Shown here: piece after piece, positions 37,001 through 47,157 of the stretch
How positions within the stretch are numbered: the first letter of the stretch is position 1
Layout: each line of letters starts with the position of its first letter
From: Anadara kagoshimensis
Lineage: Eukaryota > Mollusca > Bivalvia > Arcoida > Arcidae
Direction of reading: 5' to 3'
Assembly: GCA_021292105.1 (NCBI GenBank)
Contig: CM037870.1
Location: forward strand, 62,522,167-62,586,166
Length of the DNA: 64,000 bases
Notes under the pieces: model-generated
The model's input: only the letters and a program-made list of their open reading frames with translations
Database searches by the model: none
Told to the model about the DNA's origin: nothing
Made by a program: the position numbers and the translations under genes

Positions 37001-38242
37001 ATAATTCTAAAATGTGCAAGTTTATTTTATGAAACTGTAAAAAAACTGAATGGTGTTGAGTGATAAAAGGGGAGATAATTCAATCTATATTAGATAGGAA
37101 GGTAATGTTCTGACTTATTGCTTTAAATACATATATTCTGTTACAGGTGTTGACTTAGAAGACACAACCACGATGACAAAATCAGTTCCCAAAAAAAGAA
37201 TGAAAATTTCATCAACCCCAATCTATATACCATCAGCCATTTGACAAACTTGCACACAGATCCAGCAACATTTCTCCAAAATTTACCACAATATAATCAT
37301 GTTGACATTCAGCGTCTATCTGAATCTACAGTAGGCCAGTGGAAGAACCCAGCATGGCACTTATTACGTAAAGATAGACTCACTGCATCTAATTTTTATA
37401 GTATACATACACGAGTTACTACTTCAAAGACCAAGCAAGATACAGATTTTTCAATTCTGTTATCAAAAGTTCTTGGATATATGCCACCGAATCCGCAAAT
37501 CAAGGCACTTAAACATGGTAGGGAATGTGAACCTTATGCCAAAAAACAGTATCAGGCAGAAATGTTAAAACACCACCATGGTTTTAAAACCAGTGAATGT
37601 GGTTTATATATTGATAAAAAGTATGTTTATCTAGGGGCAAGTCCAGACCTCCTTGTATCTTGTTCTTGTTGTGGTGATGGGTTGGTAGAAATAAAGTGTC
37701 CTGTTGTTGCAAAATGTGAAAAATGTGCACATTTTTGCTTTTGTTCACCACCTCAGTGTTTAGAAAGATCTGATGATGGGACATTTTCACTGAAAATGAA
37801 ACATTCATATTTTTGTCAAATAATGGGTCAACTTGCTATCACTGATAGAACATATTGTGACTTTTTCATTTACACATGTAATGGAACATTCAGACAAAGA
37901 ATAAATTTTAATGAGAGGTACTATGCTGATATTATAGAAAGTTTGACATTTTTCTACAATAAGTTTGTTGCTGATGAATTGTATTCCAGAAAAGTTAAAA
38001 ATTCTCTTGAAGATGAAGATTCAGTTCAGCATGATGTTCCAATGGATTTTCAAAGTACATATTTTTGCCCTGTATGTAACAACATTATAAAAGAATCTGA
38101 CGAAATCAAAACATTTCAAGACCAGAGTATTTCATGTGACAAGTGTGAGCTATGGTTTCACTTTAAATGTGTTGAGCTAACAAAACTAAAGGCAAAACAA
38201 ATCCAACAGTGGACATGTAAGCAGTGTATTAATGATAAATAA
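34085..38242 (+). CDS. SWIM / YqaJ-type nuclease / PHD protein of a two-gene DNA transposon, frameshifted
   Basis: Coding exons: about 34085-34310, 34565-34799, 35212-35393, 36487-36609, 37147-38242. All junctions are GT-AG and in phase. No ATG was found in the first exon, so the true start or an upstream exon is unresolved. A SWIM zinc finger (CTC ... CNH) spans exons 2 and 3. Exon 5 holds a YqaJ-like PD-(D/E)xK nuclease core: LTASNFYSIHTR, LKHGRECEPYAKKQY, then GASPDLLVS and LVEIKCP with the expected Asp and Glu-x-Lys. A C-terminal PHD finger follows (CPVCNN, CDKCELWFHFKC, WTCKQC). A one-base shift near 37240 (ccatttgac) puts a TGA in the upstream frame; downstream the frame is open to 38242. 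Such nucleases accompany ISL2EU-type transposases, and one lies convergently 153 bp away. Confidence 0.8.
34822..34965. mobile_element. Short TIR element, aaacctg family
   Basis: It runs from tacagtgcatcctgctataa to tttgtgtacaggttttactg ta. The right end is intact and the left is decayed. Confidence 0.55.
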
Positions 38243-38394
38243 TTTTTGATGATGTTTATGGTGAAATAATTATAGTTTGAACACTTAATTGTTCTGAATT
38301 TAGGACAGTTTAATATACATAAGTCTAGAACAGAGACTAGATTAGACTATTACAACTTGTTAAAATGTTTTGTGAAATTTTGCAAAATGTAACA

Positions 38395-39966
38395 TTAGTT
38401 ATATTTGGGAATTGGAGGGTATAAATTGCATAAGCCACAAACTGTTCTCATGCAATCATCCAGCAATGGTGCAAGTGTTAATGGAATTTCGAATTTAAAA
38501 AATCTGAAACTCTTGACCCTTCTTATGGCTTGTTCAATATGTATCCTGCGATTGGCAATTTCTTTGGTGAGTTTAACGTCTGTGGAGGACATTTGAACAA
38601 CACCTCTGCGACCTGGTGGGATAAATAGTTCAACACCTATTAAGGCCAACTCTTCTCGAATTAAAAAACCTTTATCTGCCATGATGGTATCATATCTTTC
38701 TAGTATGTCGAGAAAACCAGAATGTTGAGTGACATATTTATCACTATATCTTCCACCAAAACTGTCAGACACAAAATTAAATAGACCTGATGGATTAATA
38801 CTTAGCAAATACTTAGCTGTGTGATGGCTTTTATAGTTGCTCCAGGTGTTAAGAGCAATTTGTGGGTTACTAGGTTTTTCTAAGAAGACCTCAGTACAAT
38901 CAATAATATGTCTGACATTAGAATATTTGGGGATTTTGAAAGATGGGGGTAAATTTGCTTTAACTATCTCCTTTGTGGGGTTGAAAATCAAAGAACCCAA
39001 TGCATCTGATAAAATCTTAATCCAGGTAGTGAATATTCTTGAAGCATGGGAAACAGATATTTGAAAACGATCTGCCAGATCTTCAAATAACAGACCAAGT
39101 CTAAGTTTCATAAGAGTTAAGACAAACTCTTCTTTTTTGGAAAGCCTTCTGACATTATTGCCATTAGTTATTTTATATTTTAAGGGATTACATGCCTTAC
39201 TTGGACCTTTCCAGTATTTAACTTGTTTTGTATTCTTTTCTATGATATCAAATATTTTATCAAGGGATTTAACACTAGGTATCCCAGTGTAAAATTTACA
39301 TTTTTTGTCAGATTTCAAAACATCATTTACTACCTTGGAGTTTACATTTTTGCACTGTATTTTTTTCTTGTAAAATACAATCTGACCAGCAAGGTGTAGG
39401 TTTTTAGCTCTCAGTGCATTAATTTCATTTAATTTGTCTGTGCAGTGGGTGCAAACATCAACATGTTCAGATTCATCAGCTCCAACAATAACAGTACACT
39501 CCTCTGATTTTTCTGGAAACTGAAGTTTACTGCGCTTAGTTTGTGTATCATAACGTTCAGTTGGAGGTGGCCTTGCCTTTTTTATACTCTGTGGAGTGTA
39601 TCCAAGTTCTAAAGTTGGATAGGGATTCAGTGTTGTTGGTTCCCCATCTTCAAAATGCTTTGAGCAAATTCTGGAATCTGCATTTGGCTTCCAGTTAGAA
39701 GTTCCATTTTTTCTATTCACTAATGATGCCCACTTCAGCCTGCATGCTGGATCCTTGCGTTCTGTTGGAAAAGGGAATAGTCTGAAGGGGGGTGAACAAA
39801 CACATGAACCTGTTCCGAAATTACAATTATGAGTCGGGCAATGATTTGACTTCCATTGTTCTAGTTTGTACCAGCTATTTGTACATGATGCTATTGCACA
39901 GTTTCTGCGGGAAACTTTTCTGAACATACTTGTGCTTATGAATACAAATCGAAACGAAAAACTCAA
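38395..39966 (-). CDS. THAP-domain DDE transposase, IS5/ISL2-related (DDE_Tnp_4 type)
   Basis: This is an intact frame of 523 codons. The N-terminus has a THAP zinc finger (about residues 14-130): CAIASC, RLFPFPTERK, LKWASLVNRKNG, SRICSKHFEDGEPT and NPYPTLELGY. A coiled region follows, and then an HTH-like stretch ahead of the catalytic core (LSKKEEFVLTLMKLRLGLLF; DLADRFQISVSHASRIFTTW). The catalytic triad is read as Asp in HIIDCTEVF, Asp in IMADKGF and Glu in RIHIEQAIRR. The first Met lies 13 residues before an alternative (MFRKVSRRN). Together with the convergent YqaJ gene it fits the eukaryotic ISL2EU group of cut-and-paste transposons. It has no introns and no breaks. Confidence 0.88.
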   Translation of the reverse strand: MSFSFRFVFISTSMFRKVSRRNCAIASCTNSWYKLEQWKSNHCPTHNCNFGTGSCVCSPPFRLFPFPTERKDPACRLKWASLVNRKNGTSNWKPNADSRICSKHFEDGEPTTLNPYPTLELGYTPQSIKKARPPPTERYDTQTKRSKLQFPEKSEECTVIVGADESEHVDVCTHCTDKLNEINALRAKNLHLAGQIVFYKKKIQCKNVNSKVVNDVLKSDKKCKFYTGIPSVKSLDKIFDIIEKNTKQVKYWKGPSKACNPLKYKITNGNNVRRLSKKEEFVLTLMKLRLGLLFEDLADRFQISVSHASRIFTTWIKILSDALGSLIFNPTKEIVKANLPPSFKIPKYSNVRHIIDCTEVFLEKPSNPQIALNTWSNYKSHHTAKYLLSINPSGLFNFVSDSFGGRYSDKYVTQHSGFLDILERYDTIMADKGFLIREELALIGVELFIPPGRRGVVQMSSTDVKLTKEIANRRIHIEQAIRRVKSFRFFKFEIPLTLAPLLDDCMRTVCGLCNLYPPIPKYN

Positions 39967-40000
39967 ATTTGAACAGTGTTAACAAAACAAGTGTACCCTC

Positions 40001-40600
40001 AATGTCCAATGGCCTGTAAATAATGATTTGTTTATAAATTATTATTTGTTTTATTGTATCAGCACTCTGTTATAGTGTGAACTCTTTAAATTTTCAATGT
40101 TTACAGATACATGTATCGTTAGACTGATAATGTCAGGATTCCAAAACCCTACAGAAACCAGATGTTTTCCAAATTGTCAAGTAGACTTAATCTAAGAAAA
40201 AACCAAATAACATAAACAGTAAATTTTTGACTTGTTTGCTCAACAGTATAGTTTAAACACATGGAGTCTGATTAAAAGTTTGATTTTTTCAATACAAATG
40301 GCTTGAAATGGCATAGATAATGCATTAAAATTCTAAAATTTGGTTTTGTTGTGTCATAAATCTGAATTTATCTCACATTTTTTCAGTTTCTGACTTATTT
40401 TTATGTTTTAGATACTGGCAAACAAATCAAAATTGCTAAGTTTAAGTCAACACTAAATTAAACAATCTACATGGCAATTTGAAAACTTGTGATTTGCATG
40501 AGTGATGTGAATACTTGCAAAACTATAGACAGAAGTGCCTTAATAAATATACATGTACATAGTACTATTGTTTTAATTTACTAATTTATTTTATCTTATT
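40001..40600. other. AT-rich sequence, nothing recognised
   Basis: No coding signal or repeat end was seen. It may include the right end of the two-gene transposon. Confidence 0.35.
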
Positions 40601-40611
40601 GTAATCATCAA

Positions 40612-40735
40612 AAACAAACATACCAATCCATGTTTGAAACACAATCCAGAAGCAAAGTAAAAACAGATACTGACAAGTTAGTAAGGTTAAACATGTGAAC
40701 TTTCACCAGGGAAGTGAAACCCTGTATATTCCAAA
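40612..40735 (-). mobile_element. Penelope-like 3'-UTR fragment
   Basis: The plus strand reads aaaaacaaacataccaatcc atgtttgaaacacaatccag aagcaaagtaaaaac, then gactgacaagttag-like and gtgaactttcaccagggaag. This is the reverse complement of the 3' UTR at 42990-43118. Confidence 0.75.
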
Positions 40736-40867
40736 AATTGTATACTGATTATGGGTTCAGAAAATAGTCTTTCATATGTGACCTTCAGCTTATGGAATGT
40801 TTGAAGTTGATGCTTGATGTTGGGTAGAGTGTTGGCCAGTCAAGATTGTTCTTCTTAAATAGTGGCG

Positions 40868-41085
40868 GAAGGCCGTTGTAGCCTAATAGATAAGACATCA
40901 GTCTCAAATCCAGGGTCTGTTATGGCTGCGAGTTTGAGTCCCGCTCCGACAACATGTGGGAAAGTGAAGCCTTTACTGATTCACCTGGTATCAGTATAAT
41001 GGACCAGGGGAGTGGTATGCTTGTCTGCGGCTTATTGACTCTGTGACCAAGCATGTTAAAGTTGCCCTGAGTCCGTGCTAGTACA
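40868..41085 (+). repeat. SINE family B copy
   Basis: A tRNA-like head (aaggccgttgtagcctaata gataagacat) and B-box (gcgagtttgagtcccgctcc) precede the tail ggggagtggtatgcttgtct gcggcttattgactctgtga. Confidence 0.65.
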
Positions 41086-41860
41086 AGACAGACCATAAAG
41101 CATGCCGCACTTCACATGCATAAAAAATTGTCCATAGATTAATCCATAGAGATTAATAGTTCTTGTCGAGAATAGCTGAAAAATTGCTGATGTGACGTTT
41201 AAGCAACATTCAACCAACCTTAAATAGTGGTGGTTAATTCTGAACAGGTCGGACAGAACTAAAGAACTTATTCTTACAGAGCATAACAAGACCTCATATA
41301 TCAAAGAAAAATGGGGAAATGTATTAGGCATACAGTGTGCAGATACATGTCATGACTCATGACATGCATGGGTTATTCATTATTTTTGTTGGATTAAAGG
41401 ATTAAACATAATATGAATATTAATCTTGGTGAAATATTGATGTAGGTTGCGTTCCATAAGACGTTTACATGTCAAGTGAAAGGGTAAGATTATTGTTTTT
41501 ATGAAGATGTGCATCTTTACAATTCAAATGTACACACTGTCACTGTCTGACCCCATGATTCCAGTGTGATTAAATTCACTAATTTGTATGAAAGTAATAC
41601 AAAAGAACATGCCTAAAGCTAAAGATGAACTTCTTATGTATAATGGATGCATCCTCGCTCTAAAAAATGACAGTTTTGGAAAGTAAATGTATGTTATATT
41701 GCGCAACCCCGATCAACCTCAGTAATTTCGGCAATCAAAATGATGTAAGCGACGGCGCTTTTTTTCCCTTTTGACCTTTGACCTAGCAGACGAAACCGCT
41801 TATAACATTGACGTGTCAAATCATGTATAGACGGGAAATTCCCGTATTAATAATTATATA
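41086..41860. other. Intergenic sequence, nothing recognised
   Basis: No gene was found. The palindrome tagacgggaaattcccgtat ta at about 41828-41850 recurs, expanded, at about 48383-48428 and probably belongs to a fold-back family. Confidence 0.4.
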
Positions 41861-41868
41861 AATGTTAC

Positions 41869-42915
41869 ATGTCGGTAACTCTAACACAAATTTTGACAAT
41901 CGTCAAAGATGGTCTTCAGTCTTATTCAGAAAAAGTATATTCTACATCTGGAATCAACCAAATGTGGATTCTAAAAAATTCTAAAGAATTACTTGAACAT
42001 CTTGCTTCTAATACTTTATCTCATGTAAAAAGTATAAAAACATTTGATTTTTCAACACTATACACCACAATCCCTCATTCTAAATTGAAAGAACGTCTTA
42101 AAGAAATTATTCACTTGTCTTTCTTCTACAAAAACGGTAAGCCAAGATACAAATATCTGGTGCTGAACAGGGATTCTGGTTATTTTGTCAAGCATCATAC
42201 GGATTCCAAACAAAAATATACTGAAGATACCATCTACAAAATGTTGGAGTTTTTGATAGATAACATATTTGTTGTGTTTGGTAATATAGTATTTCAGCAA
42301 ACAATCGGTATACCAATGGGTACAAACTGTGCACCATTGCTTGCTGATTTGTTTCTTTATTCTTACGAAGCAGAATTTATGCAGAACCTTGTTAAATCTG
42401 GAGAGAAAACTGTCGCCAAATCATTCAACTCAACATACAGATACATAGATGACGTTCTGTCTCTTAACAATCCTAAATTTGGAGACTATGTAAATGTCAT
42501 CTATCCTAGTGAGCTTGAAATAAAAGACACGACTGATTCCTCAAGTTCTGCTTCATATTTAGACTTATACCTGAATTATGACGCACAAGAAAGGCTACAT
42601 TTGAAACTTTATGACAAACGTGATGACTTCAATTTTTCTATTGTCAACTTTCCTTTTTTATGCAGCAATATACCTGCTTCTCCTGCTTATGGTGTATTTG
42701 TTTCCCAATTAATACGCTATGGTAGAGCTTGTTCCCACTACGGGGACTTTGTACAACGAAGTAGGCTGCTTGCAAATAAATTGTTGACTCAGGGATATTG
42801 CAAGCCTAGGCTTATCAAGGCCCTCAAAAAGTTTTATGGCCGTCATCACAGTATTGTTGATAAGTTTGATGTCTCTGTGTCCAGGATTGCCTTGGATATA
42901 TTTGACGTCTCATAA
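41869..42915 (+). CDS. Penelope-like reverse transcriptase, 5'-truncated ORF
   Basis: The frame has 348 codons. Recognisable reverse transcriptase blocks are FDFSTLYTTIPH (about 59-70), GIPMGTNCAPLLADLFLYSY (about 149-168), and RYIDDVLSLNN (about 191-201) with the catalytic YIDD. These are followed by SASYLDLYLN, LYDKRDDFNF and RLLANKLLTQGYCKPRLI. The first ATG is probably accidental: the family continues upstream of the NQMWILKNSKELLE block, and sequence before 41869 has no coding similarity. No GIY-YIG nuclease is seen between the stop and the 3' end of the element. The ORF is otherwise unbroken. Assignment to Penelope-like elements rests on remembered motif order and is fairly but not fully secure. 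Confidence 0.75.
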   Translation: MSVTLTQILTIVKDGLQSYSEKVYSTSGINQMWILKNSKELLEHLASNTLSHVKSIKTFDFSTLYTTIPHSKLKERLKEIIHLSFFYKNGKPRYKYLVLNRDSGYFVKHHTDSKQKYTEDTIYKMLEFLIDNIFVVFGNIVFQQTIGIPMGTNCAPLLADLFLYSYEAEFMQNLVKSGEKTVAKSFNSTYRYIDDVLSLNNPKFGDYVNVIYPSELEIKDTTDSSSSASYLDLYLNYDAQERLHLKLYDKRDDFNFSIVNFPFLCSNIPASPAYGVFVSQLIRYGRACSHYGDFVQRSRLLANKLLTQGYCKPRLIKALKKFYGRHHSIVDKFDVSVSRIALDIFDVS

Positions 42916-43118
42916 TTCCATGTTCCTTTCACACAATTTTGATTACACACGTGACGGGTGTAGCTAGCTAAACAGGAGGTGCTTACCCTTCCGGAGCACC
43001 CGGCCTCACTTCCCTGGTGGAAGTTCACGTGTCTAACCTAACTTGTCAGTTCCAAAGTTTTTACTTTGCTTCTGGATTGTGATTCGGAAATGGATAAGTA
43101 TGTTTGTTTTTTGATACT
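41875..43118 (+). mobile_element. Penelope-like retroelement, 5'-truncated, with complete 3' UTR
   Basis: It includes the reverse transcriptase ORF and a 3' UTR with gtgtagctagctaaacagga, cttacccttccggagcaccc and ggataagtatgtttgttttt. At least four partial copies of this UTR are in the window (about 4286, 32232, 40612, and 55303 split to 57300), so the family has been active. Confidence 0.75.
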
Positions 43119-43194
43119 ATGCCATTATATAAATATTACATTTCTGACTGGGTGACAGTATACATTTATTGCCTTTGAGTGAGGGAGATATGTC

Positions 43195-43372
43195 CAACCT
43201 GCCTTAAAGCCACCTCTATATAATGGCCACGTGCTTATAAAGGTCAGTAGACCTGTATCCCAATTGTCCTTTATTCATATTATTTAAACTTGTATATAAA
43301 GGCCACCTGCACATAAAGGCCACTTTTACTGATTCCCTTGGGTGACCTTTATAGACAGGTTTGACTGTATGG
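43195..43372. mobile_element. Short TIR element, aaacctg family
   Basis: It starts ccaacctgccttaaagccac ctctata and ends gggtgacctttatagacagg tttgactgta. A similar copy is at 59663-59822. Confidence 0.6.
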
Positions 43373-43544
43373 CAAACAATGCTTCCTCGAGGTGACAATA
43401 TAAGTTATACAGGGCTTTCTTCTTCTTCTTCCGTTTATTGAGTAGGCCTCCTCCTGGAGTGTAACACTTACTCAAGCATGAGATGGATGGTTAAAAACCT
43501 CTTAAGGCACTGTTTACAATTAAAATTAGGAAACAGCTGTAGAT

Positions 43545-44117
43545 TTAGTGGAACGTAGGATGGTCTACTGGTAGCCTATCCAGTAAGACCATGAAGTCTG
43601 CTGCTGATGGAGCTGCTGCAACCTCTGATGGGAGTCTGTTCCATTGTTGTATTGTCCTGGGGAAGAAGGAGTATCTGTAACTGTCCTTGTTGGTACGATG
43701 CTGTCTGTATCTGTGTCCTCCTCTAGTTCGACTGTCGCTTGCTATTAGATATTTGTCTCCTGGAATGTCCACTAGGCCGTGCTTGATCTTATATAGCATT
43801 GCAAGCCTGCTCTTGGATCTTCTGAGTTGAAGTGGATCCCATTTCAGTTGTTCTATCATCTTAGTGACGCTACCTCGGGTGTAGTCTGAGTAGTTGTTGG
43901 TGACAAATCTAGCGGCTCGTCGTTGAACTTGTTCTATGGTCTGGATGTTCTTTTGTGTATGTGGGTCCCACACGGAAGCAGCATACTCAAGCGTTGGTCT
44001 AACTACGGCTTGGTAGGCAGAGGATTTAATGACTGGTTTACAACCTCTTAGATTCCGCTTGATGAAACCAAGGGCCCGATTTGCTTTTTTGTGATGGCGT
44101 TGATATGGTTGTCCCAT
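43545..44117 (-). pseudogene. C-terminal part of non-LTR reverse transcriptase ORF (shifted frame)
   Basis: This is the thumb/C-terminal region typical of jockey/CR1-like ORF2 proteins (ANRALGFIKRN, YAASVWDPHT, QQWNRLPSEV). It is separated from the polymerase part by a single-base loss. Confidence 0.85.
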
Positions 44118-45001
44118 CGTAGATCTTCACTAATGGTGACTCCCAGGTATTTGCTGCAGTGTTCTACACCCAAGACATGATTATGGAGCTGGTACTTGGT
44201 AATAGCTGGTCTTCTTTTGTTAGTGACACGGATAACTGTACACTTTTCAGGATTAAATTCCATCTGCCATTGATTCTCCCAGTGTTCTAGAGATGTTAAA
44301 TCTTTTTGGAGCACATCCGTGTCAGAGGTAGATCTAATTTTCCTGTACAGTAGTGAGTCGTCAGCAAACAGTCGGACATCGGATTCTGTTACTTCGGGTA
44401 TGTCGTTGATGAATGTTAGGAATAGCAGTGGTCCTAAGACAGTTCCTTGAGGTACACCAGAGATGACATTAGCTATACTAGAAGATGTTCCCTCCAATAC
44501 AACGTTTTGGGTTCTAGATGTTAAAAAGTCTGCTATCCATTTATGTGTATTCCCTCTTACTCCATAGTGTTGAAGCTTGTGCATAAGGCGTGTGTGTGGA
44601 ACCTTGTCAAATGCCTTTGAAAAATCCAGCAATATGATGTCAACCTGCTCTCCAACTGCCAAGCTTTCTGCCAGTTCTTGGATGGTGATTATTAGTTGGG
44701 TTTCACATGATCTTTTTGCCCGGAATCCATGTTGGTTGTCTGTGAGTATCTGATGTTGTTCATAGTGATCCATGATGTTACTGTGGATTATGTGTTCCAG
44801 AAGTTTACAAGATATAGATGTCAGTGAAACGGGTCGATAGTTGGCTGCTTGATGTTTGTCACCCTTCTTGAATACTGGGACAATTGTAGCCTTCCTCCAT
44901 TCATCGGGTATACTGCCAGTGTCTATGGAGTGTTGGAATATCCTTGTGAGTATAGGACTCAGTTCCATGGCATACTCCTGTAGGAATCTGGCTGGGATCA
45001 T
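44048..45001 (-). pseudogene. Reverse transcriptase part of a non-LTR retrotransposon ORF2
   Basis: It contains the fingers and palm blocks up to CSKYLGVTISEDLRWDNHIN. The endonuclease is missing because of 5' truncation, and the frame is broken after NAITKK. Confidence 0.85.
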
Positions 45002-45030
45002 ATCCGGACCCGTGGCTTTGTGTGCTTTGG

Positions 45031-45690
45031 CAGGTTACACGGCCCCTTCAAAGCGTAACCATCTGGATCTTTTTAACTTCCATTCCGTATTTTGTTTGAC
45101 TTGCGTACGTTGACGCCATGTTTGTTTACTGTAACTAGACGTCAGCGATGTACGAGTTACTTCCCTTTTACCGCTAAACGTCGCGTGCGTTCATGTACCC
45201 CGGCAGATTTCCGAACATAGTTCCATGTACCCCGGCAAGTTAACCAATCGCTATGCGAGAAATTTCTTTGAAGGGTGACAATATGTACTGTCACCCTGTT
45301 ATTATAAGTTACACAGGGCTTTGGCAGGTTACACGGTCTCATGTACCCCGTCAAAGATTTATGTACCCTTAGCCGAAGGCGAAGGGTACATTCATCTTTG
45401 ACGGGGTACATGGGACCGTGTAACCTGCCAAAGCCCTGTATAACGTTTTTGTCACCATTCAAAGCGTTACCAGTTGGATTTTTTTAACTTCCATTCCGTA
45501 TTTTGTTTGACTTGCGTACGTTGACGCCATGTTTGTTTACTGTAACTAGACGTCAGAGATGTACGAGTTACTTCCCTTTTACCGCTAAACGTCGCGTGCT
45601 CTCATGTACCCCGGCAGATTTCCAAACATCGTTCCATGTACCCCGGCAAGTTAACCAATCGCTATGCGAGAAATTTCTTTGAAGGGTGAC
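45031..45690. mobile_element. Fold-back element array, copies 2 and 3
   Basis: At 45297-45690 a full copy has the hairpin (ggctttggcaggttacacgg ... ccgtgtaacctgccaaagcc) and the TIR module ending CTTTGAAGGGTGAC (45677-45690). At 45031-45279 an extra copy of the module alone is present. The two modules share long near-identical stretches, such as gtttactgtaactagacgtc ag. Copy 1 is at 6587-6972. Confidence 0.75.
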
Positions 45691-46650
45691 AAAATTGTAA
45701 TATTTATATATTAATATTTACAATTCCATTATTACAACTTCGATAACACTTTAATTCTCATTATATGTTATCAGCCGATAACAACAATAGAAAGTAGTTC
45801 CGGCATTGTTGACAATCTGTGTGTCAACGGGTTTCTAGATCCCCACTTTGACGTTGCGTGTAACGTTGAAAACGGGAAAACCCAAAGATATTCACACTAC
45901 GCTCAATAACTTCAGTCAGGTATACTCACAAATTCGACGTTTTCAAATTGCACGTTCATTTTTAACATGAGAATGTAAACCAATTTGTAATTATTCAAAG
46001 TCATAAAGAAGGAAAAGTCTGTACTATTTTTTCACGTTGACAGTATCATCTGCATTTCAATCCGCCATTAACGCAGTGGCGTACCATCGAAATATATATA
46101 TAGGTTTATATGTATAGGTTTGTTAAAGTTGTCATGGGAAATATTGAAAATATAAGAAATAAAGACAATTCAGACAATTGTATTGTTAGTTATCGTGGTA
46201 TAACTAAGAATGGCCTTTCGCAAATTTATCATGAAATGCTTGCTTGTTTTTAAGTACAATACAATTGTTTTTATTTCTTAATTGAAATACTGTATAATGC
46301 TGTGATTATTTTCAACACAGTAATTCAGTATACCAATGTAATTTAAATCAATAGTAATAAAATGAGACAATCTTGGATATTTGATATTTTTTGGTCAAAA
46401 TCTAAAATTTTAAAAACTCGGAACAATTTTGGATATTTGATATTTTTAGATTTTTAGCTGAAATTCGAAAATTCCAAAGTTTTAGCTTTTTAATATTTTT
46501 GAATTGTTAAGTGTTACATGGACCGTGTTAGTCTACCAAACAATTGAAATGGAATTATTTTTGGGCAAGTAAATGTGCGGCCGAAACGTTCTAGTTATTA
46601 TGCTCGAGATCGGGATACTTATAAGTTTCGCGAACGGGCACTGGGCAATA
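45691..46650. other. Intergenic sequence, nothing recognised
   Basis: AT-rich, without coding signal. The phrases cttggatatttgatattttt and gatatttgatatttttagat around 46372-46450 are a small local repeat. Confidence 0.35.
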
Positions 46651-46654
46651 TTAA

Positions 46655-46733
46655 AGTATCAACTTCCGGTTTCGCAATGTGGTAGACACAAAAGCCGAAA
46701 CTGAAAATAGAATTTGATTTAAAGATCTGAACA
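46655..46733 (+). promoter_or_regulatory. Candidate promoter and 5' non-coding exon of DDX19
   Basis: A CpG-containing stretch with an ETS-like motif (cttccggtttcg at about 46661) is followed by a possible splice donor (gaaca|gtgagtt at 46733/46734). The first coding exon of DDX19 begins with a 3' splice site three bases before its ATG (49565-49566), so a non-coding exon must lie upstream. This is the best candidate by eye; the assignment is an inference. Confidence 0.35.
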
Positions 46734-47071
46734 GTGAGTTTACATAATCTTGATGTTGATAACTTGTATATGTGTTTATTCTGGGTGTAAGAGAATTATG
46801 TGATAAAATTGAACTGAAGATTTTACAGCTTTTCTTGTTTAAACCACATGGCCATTCATGAGTTGAACTGGTTGGTTTGTGTTTGAATTCATCATATTTC
46901 CGAAACTATCCAAACTTACACAAAATAATTTATTTTGACCTGGACATAACTATTGAGATTTGACAATTATATTTGCTTGATTCTTTTTCATAATTTTTCT
47001 CTACTTTCATTTTTAAACAGGATCATGAATGGCAAATAGTGATAATTTGTGGAAGCTACAAATATATACTA

Positions 47072-47134
47072 ATATGAAAATAGGCATTGCTTATCCCGGG
47101 AAATGTCCAAATTTATTATCGGGTTATTGTGTAC
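47072..47134 (+). repeat. Repeat module 1, second copy
   Basis: It matches 31783-31845 (ggcattgcttatcccgggaa atgtcc). It is followed directly by the inverted repeat of 47158-47693. Confidence 0.75.
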
Positions 47135-47157
47135 ACTAGTCCGACTAATCAGACCAC

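Larger units (their letters stand above)
34020..40000. mobile_element. Two-gene DNA transposon (ISL2EU-like), ends not resolved
   Basis: The unit comprises the YqaJ/PHD gene and the THAP transposase, meeting tail-to-tail. Terminal inverted repeats could not be fixed by eye. The best candidate pair is ttttgtttacactg near 34022 and cagtgttaacaaaa near 39972, which is too short and too inexact to be sure. The unit limits given are therefore approximate. A decayed short TIR element (34822-34965) sits in its second intron. Confidence 0.6.
43418..45030 (-). mobile_element. Non-LTR retrotransposon (jockey/CR1-like), 5'-truncated and frameshifted
   Basis: Two frames, 45001-44048 and 44117-43545, form one broken polyprotein end. 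The reverse transcriptase shows HKATGPDMIPARFL, WRKATIVPVFKKGDK, NYRPVSLTS, ILLDFSKAFDKVPH, SGVPQGTVLGPLLFLTFIND and LFADDSLLY with the catalytic ADD. The second frame continues KKANRALGFIKRNLRG, LEYAASVWDPHTQ and QRRAARFV, ending DRLPVDHPTFH. The frame break is a missing base in a T-run at 44085-44090. The element ends in a GAA-type tail (plus strand ttcttcttcttcc at about 43418). Its 5' side stops inside the GPD block, where a fold-back repeat begins. Confidence 0.85.

Noticed and set aside
37584-37808. Minus-strand frame within the YqaJ exon
   Set aside because: It is a shadow of the coding strand, without any recognisable domain.
34022-39985. ttttgtttacactg / cagtgttaacaaaa as definite TIRs of the two-gene transposon
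   Set aside because: Only about 13 of 14 bases agree, similarity does not extend outward, and no flanking duplication was found; listed only as a weak candidate.
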